A stretch of DNA of 64,000 nucleotides from Rhodobacteraceae bacterium XHP0102 (GCA_025751475.1 JAOWLD010000003.1:1-64000); one strand, 5' to 3'. Positions 34,265 to 44,467 are shown, counted from the stretch's first letter. Notes: generated from the sequence alone by a model not told the origin. Made by a program: numbers and translations.

Positions 34265-35563
34265 TTATGAGATGCTTGGATAGATTGGGAAACGCTGGCA
34301 CAGGGCCTTGACCTCGGCGGCAACCTTGGCCTCGACCGCGCCGTTGCCGTCCTCGCCATTGGCAGCCAAACCATCGACCACTTCCACAATCCAATCGCCC
34401 ACTTGACGGAACTCGGCCTCGGTGAAGCCGCGCGTTGTGGCGGCAGGCGTTCCCAAACGCACACCTGACGTGATCATCGGCTTTTCCGTATCAAACGGGA
34501 TGCCGTTCTTATTGCAGGTGATATTAGCGCGGCCAAGCGCCTTTTCGGTGGCGTTGCCTTTTACGCCTTTGGGGCGCAGGTCAACCAACATCAAATGCGT
34601 ATCGGTGCCGCCCGTCACGATATCCAAACCGCCCTTCATAAGCTGATCGGCCAGCGCCTTGGCATTGGCAATCACTTGGGTCTGATAGGCCTTGAATTCA
34701 GGGCGCAGTGCCTCGCCGAAGGCCACGGCCTTGGCGGCGATCACGTGCATCAATGGCCCGCCTTGAATGCCAGGAAAGATGGCGGAATTGATCTTTTTGG
34801 CGATATCTTCGTCATTGGTCAGGATCATGCCGCCGCGCGGACCGCGCAGGGTTTTATGCGTGGTGGTGGTTGCAACATGGGCGTGCGGGAAGGGCGATGG
34901 GTAATGGCCCGATGCGATAAGCCCCGCGAAATGGGCCATGTCGACCAAAAGATAAGCCCCGACACTGTCTGCGATTTCCCGCATTTTTGCAAAATCGATG
35001 ATGCGCGGAATGGCCGAGCCGCCCGCGATCAACATTTTCGGCTTATGTTCGGCGGCAAGTTCGGCAATCGCATCATAGTCGATTTCCAAGTCCTGCTTGC
35101 GCACGCCGTATTGAATGGCGTTGAACCATTTGCCCGATTGATTTGGTTTCGCGCCATGGGTCAGGTGGCCACCTGCGTCAAGGCTCATGCCCAAGATGGT
35201 GTCGCCTGGCGTCAAAAGGGCTGTGAAAACACCTTGGTTCGCTTGGCTGCCTGAATTCGGCTGCACATTGGCAAAGGCACAATCAAACAATTGGCAGGCC
35301 CGCGCAATCGCAAGGTTTTCCGCGATATCGACATAATCGCAGCCGCCATAATACCGCCGACCAGGATAGCCTTCGGCGTATTTATTGGTCATCACCGAGC
35401 CTTGAGCGGCCATCACGGCAGCCGAGACAATATTCTCGGAGGCGATCAATTCGATCTCTTCGCTTTGGCGTCCGAATTCCTTGGTGATCGCTGCGAAAAT
35501 TTCGGGGTCGCGGCTGCTGAGGGCTTCGGTAAAAAATCCATCGTCACGGTGGGGCGCTGTCAT
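34265..35563 (-). CDS. glyA: Serine hydroxymethyltransferase
   Basis: The product has 432 residues. It is a PLP enzyme converting serine and tetrahydrofolate to glycine and methylene-tetrahydrofolate. The PLP Lys is in '[15 protein letters not shown]', preceded by '[15 protein letters not shown]', and '[15 protein letters not shown]' is the folate/substrate motif. Full length. It is convergent with the M24 gene, 3 bp apart. A 234-bp gap separates its start from nadK. Confidence 0.97.
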   Translation of the reverse strand: MTAPHRDDGFFTEALSSRDPEIFAAITKEFGRQSEEIELIASENIVSAAVMAAQGSVMTNKYAEGYPGRRYYGGCDYVDIAENLAIARACQLFDCAFANVQPNSGSQANQGVFTALLTPGDTILGMSLDAGGHLTHGAKPNQSGKWFNAIQYGVRKQDLEIDYDAIAELAAEHKPKMLIAGGSAIPRIIDFAKMREIADSVGAYLLVDMAHFAGLIASGHYPSPFPHAHVATTTTHKTLRGPRGGMILTNDEDIAKKINSAIFPGIQGGPLMHVIAAKAVAFGEALRPEFKAYQTQVIANAKALADQLMKGGLDIVTGGTDTHLMLVDLRPKGVKGNATEKALGRANITCNKNGIPFDTEKPMITSGVRLGTPAATTRGFTEAEFRQVGDWIVEVVDGLAANGEDGNGAVEAKVAAEVKALCQRFPIYPSIS

Positions 35564-35797
35564 GTCTCTGGCTCCTTAACATCGGGCGCGACCAAAAGAC
35601 TGTGGCGCGCAAAGGTCTCTGTTGCATGGGTTTAGGGCAGAACATCCCTGTCGGAAAGGGTGAAAGCGGCAATTCGACAGAGAGTCGCGCCGCCGCGCCG
35701 CACCGCTTGCCGTCCACGGGACGGTTTTTCGGGGTCTTGTCTTTCGCAAATGGGCGGAACAGGATGGGGGCAACGTGTCGCGCAAAGGTCGAGGACG

Positions 35798-36565
35798 ATG
35801 GGCAAAACATTGAAAATTGCGTTTTTGGCCTCCAAGGCGCAATCCGCACAAGAGGCATTGGCCGCATTATGCGCCACCTATGGCCAGTCCACGCCTGACG
35901 CGGCGGATGTGATTGTGGCGCTTGGCGGGGATGGGTTTATGCTCTCGACTTTGCACAACACCCAACCTTTGGGACGGCCCGTTTATGGGATGAACCGTGG
36001 CACGGTTGGTTTTTTGATGAATGAATATGCCCCCGAGGGGTTAATCGATCGCTTGAGCGCAGCGGAGGAAGCGCAGATCAATCCGCTTCGGATGCGGGCG
36101 CGCCGCGTGAATGGCGAAACGGTTGAGGCGTTGGCGATCAATGAGGTCAGTTTGCTGCGCGCAGGCCCCCAAGCCGCCAAGCTGCGCATCCATGTCGATG
36201 GCAAGCTGCGAATGCAGGAATTGGTCTGTGATGGCGCGCTCTTATGCACGCCCGCGGGATCCACGGCGTATAATTATTCTGCGCATGGCCCGATCTTGCC
36301 AATCGGTGCAGATGTTCTGGCCATGACTGCCGTGGCCGCGTTTCGCCCACGCAGATGGCGGGGCGCGCTGCTCAATAAATCGTCCAGCGTGATTTTCGAG
36401 GTGGTTGATCCCGATCACCGTCCCGTAATGGCCGATGCGGATAGCGTTTCTGTCAGCAATGTCACGCAGGTTGAAATCACAAGCGCGCAAGACGTGACAC
36501 ACCGTATTCTGTTTGATCCTGGCCACGGTTTGGAAGAGCGTTTGTTGCGCGAACAATTCGTTTAA
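35798..36565 (+). CDS. nadK: NAD kinase
   Basis: The product has 255 residues from the ATG at 35798 (GAGGA just upstream). The GGDG motif (43-46) and 'CTPAGSTAYNYSAHGPILP' are diagnostic. It phosphorylates NAD to NADP. The longer frame starting at 35660 is not supported by family length. It diverges from glyA. Confidence 0.93.
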   Translation: MGKTLKIAFLASKAQSAQEALAALCATYGQSTPDAADVIVALGGDGFMLSTLHNTQPLGRPVYGMNRGTVGFLMNEYAPEGLIDRLSAAEEAQINPLRMRARRVNGETVEALAINEVSLLRAGPQAAKLRIHVDGKLRMQELVCDGALLCTPAGSTAYNYSAHGPILPIGADVLAMTAVAAFRPRRWRGALLNKSSSVIFEVVDPDHRPVMADADSVSVSNVTQVEITSAQDVTHRILFDPGHGLEERLLREQFV

Positions 36566-36593
36566 ATTGCTGCATTCCCCCTTCCATAAGCGA

Positions 36594-36611
36594 TAGTTTA
36601 ACGTTAAACTA
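36594..36611. promoter_or_regulatory. Perfect 18-bp palindrome upstream of maeB
   Basis: TAGTTTAACGTTAAACTA is identical to its reverse complement. It lies 65 bp before the maeB ATG and 28 bp after the nadK stop. The size and symmetry fit a dimeric repressor or activator site. I do not know the factor. Confidence 0.5.
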
Positions 36612-36676
36612 AATTGAAAGTGGCCGTTTGTGTGGCCCAAGGTTGTTGTATCGCCTTGGGGCTGCGGGGGGATATC

Positions 36677-38956
36677 ATGAGCGATGACAGCAAAGACAGC
36701 CTGCGCCAACGCGCGTTAGCCTATCACGAGGCCCCTAAGCCCGGAAAGTTGGAGGTGCGCGCCACCAAGCCGTTGGCCAATGGCCGCGACCTGTCGCTGG
36801 CGTATAGTCCGGGCGTGGCCGAAGCCTGTCTGGAGATCAAGACAGACCCCGCCAATGCCGAGCGCTATACGGGGCGCGGCAATCTGGTGGCGGTGGTCAC
36901 CAATGGCACGGCGGTGCTTGGCCTTGGCAATATTGGCGCGCTTGCCTCAAAGCCCGTGATGGAGGGGAAGGCGGTTCTTTTCAAGAAATTCGCAGGCATC
37001 GACTGTTTCGATATTGAGTTGAACGAAAGCGACCCCGAGAAATTGGCCGATATCGTCTGCGCGCTTGAGCCAACATTTGGCGCAATCAATCTTGAGGATA
37101 TCAAAGCACCTGATTGTTTCATCGTGGAAAAGCTTTGCCGTGAACGGATGAATATCCCTGTGTTCCACGATGACCAACACGGCACTGCGATTGTGGTCGG
37201 GGCTGCGGCCACGAATGCCTTGCGCCTTGTTGGAAAATCTTTTGACCAGATCAAGGTCGTCTCCACAGGTGGCGGTGCTGCGGGGATTGCCTGCCTCAAT
37301 ATGCTGCTGAAATTGGGTTTGAAGCGCGAGAATGTTTGGCTTTGTGATTTGGATGGTCTGGTGTATCGGGGCCGTGAGGCGGGGATGACCCCGCAAAAGG
37401 CCGAGTATGCGCAAGGCGATCACCCTGCCACCTTGGATGATGTGATCGATGGGGCGGATTTGTTCCTTGGCCTGTCTGGCCCTGGTGTTTTGACGCGCGA
37501 CATGGTTGCACGTATGGCGGATCGGCCCGTGGTTTTTGCGCTGGCCAACCCGAATCCAGAAATCACCCCTGACGCCGTGCGCGCGGTAAAGCCCGATGCG
37601 GTGATTGCAACGGGGCGGTCGGATTTCCCAAATCAGGTGAATAACGTTCTGTGCTTTCCGTTCATTTTCCGCGGTGCCTTGGATGTTGGTGCAAGCGAGA
37701 TCAATGACGCGATGCAAATTGCCTGTATCGAAGGTATCGCCGCCTTGGCGCGCGCCACCACCAGCGCGGAGGCCGCCGCCGCCTATAAGGGCGAGCATCT
37801 CACCTTTGGGCCTGATTATCTGATCCCCAAGCCGTTTGATCCGCGTCTGATGGCAGTGGTGGCCAGCGCCGTTGCAGAGGCCGCCATGGCCTCGGGCGTG
37901 GCCAAACGCCCAATTGATGATCTTGCCGCCTATCGTGCCAAGCTGAACCAAGCCGTGTTCCGCTCAGCGCTTATCATGCGCCCTGTCTTTGCCGCTGCCG
38001 CAACCACCACGCGCCGCATTGCGTTTGCCGAAGGGGAGGATGAACGTGTGCTGCGCGCCGCCCAAGCGATGTTGGAGGAAACGACCGATACACCGATCCT
38101 GATTGGCCGCCCAGATGTGATCGAGATGCGGGCCGAGCGGGCAGGCCTGACCATCCGACCGCGTGTGGATTTCGAGATCGTGAACCCCGAAAATGATCCG
38201 CGCTATCGTGACTATTGGGAAAGCTATCACAAGGTGATGGAGCGCAACGGCGTAACCCCCGATTTGGCGCGGGCGATCATGCGCACCAATACCACGGCAA
38301 TCGGCGCGGTCATGGTGCATCGCAACGAGGCCGATAGCCTGATTTGCGGCACGTTCGGACAGTATTTATGGCATTTGAAATATATCAGCCAACTTCTGGC
38401 GCGGGATGGGCTGCATCCTGTGGGGGCGCTGTCCCTGATGATTTTGGAAGACGGGCCGTTGTTCATCGCAGATACGCACGTGCACGCGCAACCCACGCCC
38501 GAGCAAATCGCCGAAAGCGTGATTGGTGCCGCGCGTCACGTCCGCCGCTTTGGGATTTCGCCAAATATTGCGCTGTGTTCAGGCAGCCAGTTTGGCAATC
38601 TTGACAGCGACAGCGGGCGGCGAATGCGTGCAGCCCTCGCAATATTGGACGGTATGGCGCTTGATTTCTCCTATGAGGGCGAGATGCATATCGACAGCGC
38701 GCTTGATCCCGAATTGCGGGCGCGCATCTTCCCCAATTCGCGGCTGGAAGGGCAGGCCAACGCGCTTGTGTTTGCCAATACCGATGCCGCGGGGGCGGCA
38801 AGAAATATTCTAAAGATGAAGGCTGGCGGACTTGAGGTTGGACCGATTCTCATGGGCATGGGCAATCGCGCGCATATTGTGACGCCTTCGATCACCGCGC
38901 GGGGCTTGTTGAATATTTCCGCGCTTGCGGGCACGCCTGTTGCCACCTATGGCTGA
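36677..38956 (+). CDS. maeB: NADP-dependent malic enzyme with phosphotransacetylase domain
   Basis: The product has 759 residues from the ATG at 36677. The N-terminal malic enzyme part covers residues 1 to about 425 (YSPGVAEACLEI, the 'FHDDQHGTAIVV' metal motif, 'STGGGAAGIACLNML' nucleotide fold). The C-terminal part, about 435-759, is a phosphate-acetyltransferase-like domain that in MaeB is regulatory, sensing acetyl-CoA. It decarboxylates malate to pyruvate with NADPH formation. A palindrome precedes it. Confidence 0.95.
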   Translation: MSDDSKDSLRQRALAYHEAPKPGKLEVRATKPLANGRDLSLAYSPGVAEACLEIKTDPANAERYTGRGNLVAVVTNGTAVLGLGNIGALASKPVMEGKAVLFKKFAGIDCFDIELNESDPEKLADIVCALEPTFGAINLEDIKAPDCFIVEKLCRERMNIPVFHDDQHGTAIVVGAAATNALRLVGKSFDQIKVVSTGGGAAGIACLNMLLKLGLKRENVWLCDLDGLVYRGREAGMTPQKAEYAQGDHPATLDDVIDGADLFLGLSGPGVLTRDMVARMADRPVVFALANPNPEITPDAVRAVKPDAVIATGRSDFPNQVNNVLCFPFIFRGALDVGASEINDAMQIACIEGIAALARATTSAEAAAAYKGEHLTFGPDYLIPKPFDPRLMAVVASAVAEAAMASGVAKRPIDDLAAYRAKLNQAVFRSALIMRPVFAAAATTTRRIAFAEGEDERVLRAAQAMLEETTDTPILIGRPDVIEMRAERAGLTIRPRVDFEIVNPENDPRYRDYWESYHKVMERNGVTPDLARAIMRTNTTAIGAVMVHRNEADSLICGTFGQYLWHLKYISQLLARDGLHPVGALSLMILEDGPLFIADTHVHAQPTPEQIAESVIGAARHVRRFGISPNIALCSGSQFGNLDSDSGRRMRAALAILDGMALDFSYEGEMHIDSALDPELRARIFPNSRLEGQANALVFANTDAAGAARNILKMKAGGLEVGPILMGMGNRAHIVTPSITARGLLNISALAGTPVATYG

Positions 38957-38976
38957 CAGGCGCGCCGCGGCCTGCG

Positions 38977-39228
38977 TTAGCCAAAGGTGATACGCAACAG
39001 CGTGAGAAACATCAGTGCCGTTGCCCCAAGTGCCGAGATGATCAGCGCGGGGAACCCCCAGATCAACACCGCCGAGGCCACGGCGGATATCACCATGATA
39101 ATAAGGGCGAATGCGTTATCAACCTCGCCTTCGACCACCTCACGCGCGACCCGTCCGATGACGGGTAACCGATAGGTGATATGACGTGTCATGTAGTGGC
39201 TTGTGTCTTCGGAAAAGGTCATGGTCAT
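38977..39228 (-). CDS. Small membrane protein
   Basis: The product has 83 residues from the ATG at 39228, with AGGAG upstream. A short polar N-terminus (with HYMTRHITYRLPVIGRV) is followed by two transmembrane helices (about 38-55 and 60-80) with no known domain. The frame extends to 39336 but the added part lacks support. It is convergent with maeB. Confidence 0.6.
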   Translation of the reverse strand: MTMTFSEDTSHYMTRHITYRLPVIGRVAREVVEGEVDNAFALIIMVISAVASAVLIWGFPALIISALGATALMFLTLLRITFG

Positions 39229-39385
39229 GGGGGAGGCTCCTGTTCTGCAGGTTGCAGGTAATGGTCGAAGGCAGAAAAACCAAGGGACGCAGAGTCGCAG
39301 TTGATGCGCCTGCGTCAAAGTCACCTTCTTGCGCAAGCTGTGGTTGTGGGAATAGAAAATTACCTAAGCTTAAGGGAGGTGCCGC

Positions 39386-41278
39386 ATGAGCTACCAGAAA
39401 ATGTATGAGTATGCCCGATCAAACCCCGAAGGGTTTTGGATGGAGGCCGCAGCCGCAATCGATTGGGAGACGGAGCCTTCCCGCGCTCTATCTGATGAAA
39501 ACGCGCCGCTCTATGAATGGTTCGCCGATGGCACGCTCAATGGATGTTGGAATGCGGTGGATCGCCATGTCGCCGCCGGCCATGGGGATCGCACCGCCAT
39601 CATCTATGACAGCCCCATCACCAGCACAGTTCAGAAAATTTCCTATGCGGAATTGCAGGAACGTGTTGCGCTTCTGGCAGGCGGCCTTCAGGCCAAGGGC
39701 GTGACCAAAGGGGATCGCGTCATCATCTATATGCCGATGGTGCCTCAGGCGCTTGAGGCAATGTTGGCCTGCGCGCGCATTGGTGCCGTGCATTCCGTGG
39801 TCTTCGGCGGTTTTGCCGCCGCAGAACTGGCCGTGCGCATTGATGATGCGCAACCCAAATGTATTATCGCCGCCTCTTGTGGCATCGAGCCGGGTCGCGT
39901 GGTGCATTACAAGCCGCTTCTGGATGCGGCGATTGACGAAGCGACCCACAAACCAGACTTCTGTGTAATCTTTCAGCGCGAACAGGAAGTGGCCAGCCTC
40001 ACCGAAGGCCGCGATGTCGATTGGTATGGCTTCCAACATGGGGTTGAGCCTGCACCATGTGTGCCTGTTGCGGGCAATCATCCTGCCTATATCCTCTATA
40101 CCTCTGGCACCACGGGTCAGCCCAAAGGTGTGATCCGTCACACAGGGGGGCATCTGGTCGCGCTGAATTGGACGATGCGCAATCTGTATGACATGAACCC
40201 AGGCGAGGTGTTTTGGGCGGCCTCCGATGTAGGCTGGGTCGTGGGCCATTCCTATATCTGTTACGCGCCGCTGACCTTTGGCTGCACAACAATCGTATTC
40301 GAGGGCAAACCTGTTGGCACGCCTGATGCGGGCACCTTCTGGCGCGTGATTGCAGATCATAAGGTCAAATGCCTGTTTACCGCGCCAACAGCCTTCCGCG
40401 CGATCAAGCGTGAAGACCCAGACGGCAGTTTCATCGGCCAATATGATATTTCAAGCTTGGAGTCCCTTTTCCTTGCGGGAGAACGGGCTGACCCCGACAC
40501 GATCCAATGGGCACAGGCCAAATTGGGCGTGCCTGTGATTGACCATTGGTGGCAGACAGAGACGGGATGGGCGATTTGCGGAAACCCCTTGGGTGTTGAG
40601 AAATTGCCCGTCAAAATCGGCAGCCCTTCGGTGCCCATGCCAGGGTATGATGTGCAGATATTGGACGAGGGCGGGCATGAATTGCCTGCGGGCGAATTGG
40701 GCGCGATTGCGATCAAATTGCCGCTTCCCCCTGGCACCCTGCCATCCTTGTGGAACGCCGAGGCGCGGTTCCGTAAATCTTATCTTGAGCATTTCAAAGG
40801 CTATTACGAGACAGGCGATGCAGGCTATAAGGATGAAGACGGCTATCTCTACATCATGGCGCGCACAGATGATGTGATCAACGTGGCGGGCCATCGTCTG
40901 TCCACAGGCGGGATGGAGGAGGTTTTGGCCTCTCATCCTGATGTGGCTGAATGCGCGGTGATCGGTGTCGCGGATGATCTAAAAGGACAAATGCCGCTTG
41001 GGTTTTTGTGTCTTAATAAAGGGGCCACCAAAGATGCGGCAGATGTCGTATCTGAATGCGTGAAACTTGTGCGTGATAAAATTGGCCCCGTTGCGGCGTT
41101 TAAATTGGCTGTGGTTGTGGATCGCCTGCCCAAAACCCGTTCGGGCAAGATCCTGCGCGGAACAATGGTAAAAATCGCCGATGGCGAAAGCTACAAAATG
41201 CCTGCCACGATTGATGATCCAGCAATTCTAGATGAGATTGCGGTGGCCTTGAAAACCTTGGGCTATCCCAAGGCGTGA
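39386..41278 (+). CDS. prpE: Propionyl-CoA synthetase
   Basis: The product has 630 residues. It is an ANL enzyme of the acetyl-CoA-synthetase branch: N-terminal ACAS_N (YEYARSNPEGFWMEAAAAID), P-loop 'YTSGTTGQPKGVIRHTGGH', 'WWQTETGW', and the C-terminal catalytic Lys in 'KTRSGKILRGTMVK'. 'VFGGFAAAELAVRIDDAQPK' and 'IIAASCGIEPGRVV' match PrpE. It activates propionate with ATP and CoA. A strong terminator follows. Confidence 0.93.
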   Translation: MSYQKMYEYARSNPEGFWMEAAAAIDWETEPSRALSDENAPLYEWFADGTLNGCWNAVDRHVAAGHGDRTAIIYDSPITSTVQKISYAELQERVALLAGGLQAKGVTKGDRVIIYMPMVPQALEAMLACARIGAVHSVVFGGFAAAELAVRIDDAQPKCIIAASCGIEPGRVVHYKPLLDAAIDEATHKPDFCVIFQREQEVASLTEGRDVDWYGFQHGVEPAPCVPVAGNHPAYILYTSGTTGQPKGVIRHTGGHLVALNWTMRNLYDMNPGEVFWAASDVGWVVGHSYICYAPLTFGCTTIVFEGKPVGTPDAGTFWRVIADHKVKCLFTAPTAFRAIKREDPDGSFIGQYDISSLESLFLAGERADPDTIQWAQAKLGVPVIDHWWQTETGWAICGNPLGVEKLPVKIGSPSVPMPGYDVQILDEGGHELPAGELGAIAIKLPLPPGTLPSLWNAEARFRKSYLEHFKGYYETGDAGYKDEDGYLYIMARTDDVINVAGHRLSTGGMEEVLASHPDVAECAVIGVADDLKGQMPLGFLCLNKGATKDAADVVSECVKLVRDKIGPVAAFKLAVVVDRLPKTRSGKILRGTMVKIADGESYKMPATIDDPAILDEIAVALKTLGYPKA

Positions 41279-41301
41279 CCGCCACTTGATTGGGAAAAGG
41301 G

Positions 41302-41330
41302 AAGGGCGGGCTTTGGCCCGCCTTTCTTTC
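41302..41330 (+). terminator. Rho-independent terminator after prpE
   Basis: GGCGGGC (41305-41311), the loop TTTG and GCCCGCC (41316-41322) form a strong stem flanked by AA/TTT, then TTTCTTTC. Confidence 0.85.
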
Positions 41331-41391
41331 GCCTTGCGTGTCGCGCCCTCGCACGACAGATTGAAGGCGTATGTTTCAAGGAGCATGGTTC

Positions 41392-41814
41392 ATGCCCGAT
41401 GAAAGAAAACCCGACCCCTTATTGATTGAGGCTGCGGCGGCCATCCGTCCGCGCGCTTATGCGCCCTATTCGGGCTTTGCGGTGGGGGCAGCGTTGCGCG
41501 GGTCTGATGGGCGGATTTACCAAGCGGTGAATGTGGAAAATGCCGCCTATCCCCAAGGCATCTGCGCCGAAGCGGGCGCGATAGCCGCCATGGTTGCAGC
41601 AGGTTGCACAGAAATTCTCGAAATTGCCGTCATTGCCGACAGTCCCACCCCCGTTGCCCCTTGTGGCGGCTGTCGCCAGAAAATGCGGGAATTTACTAAG
41701 GATGATGCACTGGTCACAATGGCCACAACCCGTAGCGCGGCACAGGTGACGATGCGAATGGTCGACCTGCTGCCTGCGGGTTTTGACCAATCTGCGATGG
41801 AACAGGGGGGCTAA
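41392..41814 (+). CDS. cdd: Cytidine deaminase
   Basis: The product has 140 residues from the ATG at 41392 (AAGGAG upstream lies inside the longer frame from 41371). Zinc ligands C58 (with catalytic E60 in CAE), C91 and C94 (PCGGC) are present. It deaminates cytidine and deoxycytidine. First gene of a salvage operon; its stop overlaps the deoA start by 1 bp. Confidence 0.93.
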   Translation: MPDERKPDPLLIEAAAAIRPRAYAPYSGFAVGAALRGSDGRIYQAVNVENAAYPQGICAEAGAIAAMVAAGCTEILEIAVIADSPTPVAPCGGCRQKMREFTKDDALVTMATTRSAAQVTMRMVDLLPAGFDQSAMEQGG

Positions 41815-43124
41815 TGTCACAACCGCGCAGCATTTTGGCCAAATTGCGCGAAGGCCAAGACCTGACCGAGTTTGAGATGTTCGCATTTGCGCAAGGTTTG
41901 GCGGATGGCAGTGTCAGTGACGCGCAGGCGGGTGCCTTTGCCATGGCGGTTTGCCTCAAGGGATTGAGCGTGGCAAACCGCACCCATTTGACCCATGGGA
42001 TGCTTGAAAGTGGCACGGTTCTGGGGTGGTCCGTGGATGGCCCTGTGATTGACAAACATTCCACGGGCGGGGTGGGTGATTGCGTCTCGCTGATCCTTGC
42101 CCCTGCTTTGGCGGCCTGTGGGGCTTATGTGCCGATGATTTCGGGGCGGGGTCTGGGTCACACGGGCGGCACGCTAGATAAGCTCGCTGCGATTTCGGGG
42201 CTGCGGGTGGATTGTTCAATCGAAGATTTGCAACGGATCGTAGGGCAGGTGGGTTGTGCAATTGTCAGCGCCAATGCCGATATCGCGCCAGCGGATCGCA
42301 GGCTTTATGCCCTGCGGGATATCACGTCCACTGTGCCAAGTGTCGATCTGATCACAGCCTCTATTTTGTCCAAGAAACTGGCGGCGGGATTAGATGCACT
42401 GGTCTTAGACGTCAAATGCGGTTCAGGCGCCTTTATGGAGACACCAGAGGCGGCGCTGCGACTGGCGCAAAGCTTGGTTGATACCGCGCAGATGGCGGGC
42501 TGCAAGACCACCGCCCTCGTCAGCGACATGAACCAACCGCTGGCCCGCGCTGCGGGGAATGCCTTGGAAATGATGGAGGTGATGGAGGCGCTCTGTGACC
42601 CTGATTTCAACAGCGACCTGATCTGTCTGACTGTGAGCCTTGGCGGTGAGGTGTTGGCGCAAGGGGGGCTTGCCGCGGACGCAGAAGCGGGCGAAGCCAT
42701 GCTTGGCGATGCGCTGCGCCAAGGCCACGCAGCGGAGGTTTTTGGCCGCATGGTTGCGGCCCAAGGCGGGGCCACGGATTTCGTGACCCGCTGGCGGGAT
42801 CGGCTGCCTGCGGCACCCTATTCAATGGATATTTTTCCTCAGAAAACAGGCTATATCGCCGCAATCGACACCCGCGCCTTGGGTGAGGTGGTGGTGCATT
42901 TGGGAGGCGGGCGCCTGCAAGTCGAGGATCAAATCGACAAGCGCGTGGGCCTATCGGATATGCAGCGCATAGGCGATTTAGCAGACCCGCGCACACCTTT
43001 GATGCGGGTCCACGCCCGCGATCCCGAAAGTGCCACACATATGGCCGCGGCGCTTGTAGATGCGGTCACATTATCCGAAGCAAAGCCCGTAAAACCAGCT
43101 TTGATCCACGAAAGGATCGGCTGA
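41814..43124 (+). CDS. deoA: Thymidine phosphorylase
   Basis: The product has 436 residues. The signature 'SGRGLGHTGGTLDKL' and 'DVKCGSGAFM' mark the pyrimidine nucleoside phosphorylase family. The glycine-rich 'KHSTGGVGDCVSLILAP' binds phosphate. It splits thymidine to thymine and deoxyribose-1-phosphate, which the next gene product uses. Confidence 0.95.
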   Translation: MSQPRSILAKLREGQDLTEFEMFAFAQGLADGSVSDAQAGAFAMAVCLKGLSVANRTHLTHGMLESGTVLGWSVDGPVIDKHSTGGVGDCVSLILAPALAACGAYVPMISGRGLGHTGGTLDKLAAISGLRVDCSIEDLQRIVGQVGCAIVSANADIAPADRRLYALRDITSTVPSVDLITASILSKKLAAGLDALVLDVKCGSGAFMETPEAALRLAQSLVDTAQMAGCKTTALVSDMNQPLARAAGNALEMMEVMEALCDPDFNSDLICLTVSLGGEVLAQGGLAADAEAGEAMLGDALRQGHAAEVFGRMVAAQGGATDFVTRWRDRLPAAPYSMDIFPQKTGYIAAIDTRALGEVVVHLGGGRLQVEDQIDKRVGLSDMQRIGDLADPRTPLMRVHARDPESATHMAAALVDAVTLSEAKPVKPALIHERIG

Positions 43125-44309
43125 ATGGCGCGCGGGTTTCTGGTTGTAATGGATTCCCTTGGGATCGGGGGTGCAGCCGATGCGGGATCATATTTCAACG
43201 AAGACCGCCCAGATACGGGCGCAAATACTTTGGGCCACATTCTTCAATCTTGCCCCATTCCGCTGCCAAATCTTGATCGCTTGGGTCTAGGGGCGGCCCT
43301 GAATTTGGCGAGCGGCCTATGTCCTGCACCTCTTAGCGCGACAGCGGAATGCGCAATTTGGGGCGTGGCCGAAGAAACCGCAAGCGGCAAGGATACGCCA
43401 TCGGGCCACTGGGAGATGACGGGCTGCATCCTGCCGTGGGCGTGGCACTATTTCCCGCGCAAGACCCCCACCTTCCCAGATGATCTGGTGGCGGCTGTCA
43501 CATCCTTGGCGGGGGTTGACGGGATTTTGGGCAATTGTCACGCTTCGGGCACCGAGATCATCGCGCGCCTCGGGGGCGTGCATCTGCGCACAGGGCATCC
43601 GATTTGCTACACCTCCGCAGATAGCGTGTTTCAGATTGCCGCGCATGAGCAAGCCTTTGGCCTTCAGCGGCTTTATGATCTGTGCGCGGCGCTTGCACCG
43701 CATCTGCACAAAATGCGGGTGGGGCGGGTGATCGCGCGCCCGTTTATCGGGGAAGAGGGGGCTTTTCAACGCACGGAAAATCGCCGCGATTATGCCATGC
43801 CACCGCCCAATCCCACGCTTCTGGATCACGCCAAGGGCGCGGGGCGCACCGTGATTGCCTTGGGCAAGATCAGCGATATTTTTGCCCATCGAGGTATTAC
43901 CGAAACCCACAAAGGCAGCGATGCTGCGCTGGTGGATCACTTGGGTCACGCCATTCAATCGGCCCCAGATGGCAGCTTGACCGTGGCCAATTTCGTGGAA
44001 TTTGATGCGCGATTTGGTCATCGGCGCGATGTCGCGGGCTATGCGGCGGCCCTTGCGTGGTTTGATCGCGCGATTGGGCCATGGATCGCCCAATTGCGTG
44101 CAGGCGACATGATGATCCTGACCGCCGATCACGGCAATGATCCGACATGGACAGGAACGGATCATACCCGCGAACGCGTGCCGTTTTTGGTGGCCGCCCC
44201 TGATCTTGCGCCGCGCGCTTTGGGGCTGTGCGGGTTTGCCGATATTGGCGCAACCCTTGCCGCCCATCTGGCCTTGCCCCCTCTCACAATCGGAAGACCT
44301 GCCCTATGA
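43125..44309 (+). CDS. deoB: Phosphopentomutase
   Basis: The product has 394 residues of the alkaline-phosphatase-like fold. The metal-binding N-terminus 'MDSLGIGGAADAGSY', the phospho-acceptor Thr region (GKDTPSGHWEMTG) and 'LTADHGNDPTWTGTDHTRE' are in place. It interconverts (deoxy)ribose-1- and 5-phosphates. The start abuts deoA, and the stop overlaps the next small gene as ATGA. Confidence 0.96.
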   Translation: MARGFLVVMDSLGIGGAADAGSYFNEDRPDTGANTLGHILQSCPIPLPNLDRLGLGAALNLASGLCPAPLSATAECAIWGVAEETASGKDTPSGHWEMTGCILPWAWHYFPRKTPTFPDDLVAAVTSLAGVDGILGNCHASGTEIIARLGGVHLRTGHPICYTSADSVFQIAAHEQAFGLQRLYDLCAALAPHLHKMRVGRVIARPFIGEEGAFQRTENRRDYAMPPPNPTLLDHAKGAGRTVIALGKISDIFAHRGITETHKGSDAALVDHLGHAIQSAPDGSLTVANFVEFDARFGHRRDVAGYAAALAWFDRAIGPWIAQLRAGDMMILTADHGNDPTWTGTDHTRERVPFLVAAPDLAPRALGLCGFADIGATLAAHLALPPLTIGRPAL

Positions 44310-44467
44310 GTGCGATTGACAGTCAAATTATCTATGCCGCGATGACCTTTGCTGCCGCGCTCTTTGGTGTGAAAGTCGCTGCGCGGGTGCTCTCGCAATC
44401 GGCGATCTCATGGCGCGGCGCGGCGCTTTTTGCGGCGGTTGTCACGGCCTTGGGATATTACTTCTGA
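44306..44467 (+). CDS. 53-residue membrane protein in the salvage operon
   Basis: The ATG at 44306 overlaps the deoB stop. Two hydrophobic segments (about 8-28 and 36-52) suggest a hairpin in the inner membrane. No family is recognised. Its stop is 14 bp before the add start, so it is co-transcribed with deoB and add. Confidence 0.6.
   Translation: MSAIDSQIIYAAMTFAAALFGVKVAARVLSQSAISWRGAALFAAVVTALGYYF

Noticed and set aside
35564-35797. Possible glycine or tetrahydrofolate riboswitch upstream of glyA
   Set aside because: I looked on the minus strand for the conserved aptamer cores and found none. Only ordinary GC-rich leader sequence is visible.
36947-37951. 334-codon open frame antisense to maeB
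   Set aside because: It lies within the malic enzyme domain on the other strand. No recognisable motif; a shadow of strong codon bias.
39488-40441. 317-codon open frame antisense to prpE
   Set aside because: It is opposite a well-recognised acyl-CoA synthetase and has no domain signature.
43317-44267. 316-codon open frame antisense to deoB
   Set aside because: deoB is unambiguous on the plus strand, and this frame has no family features.
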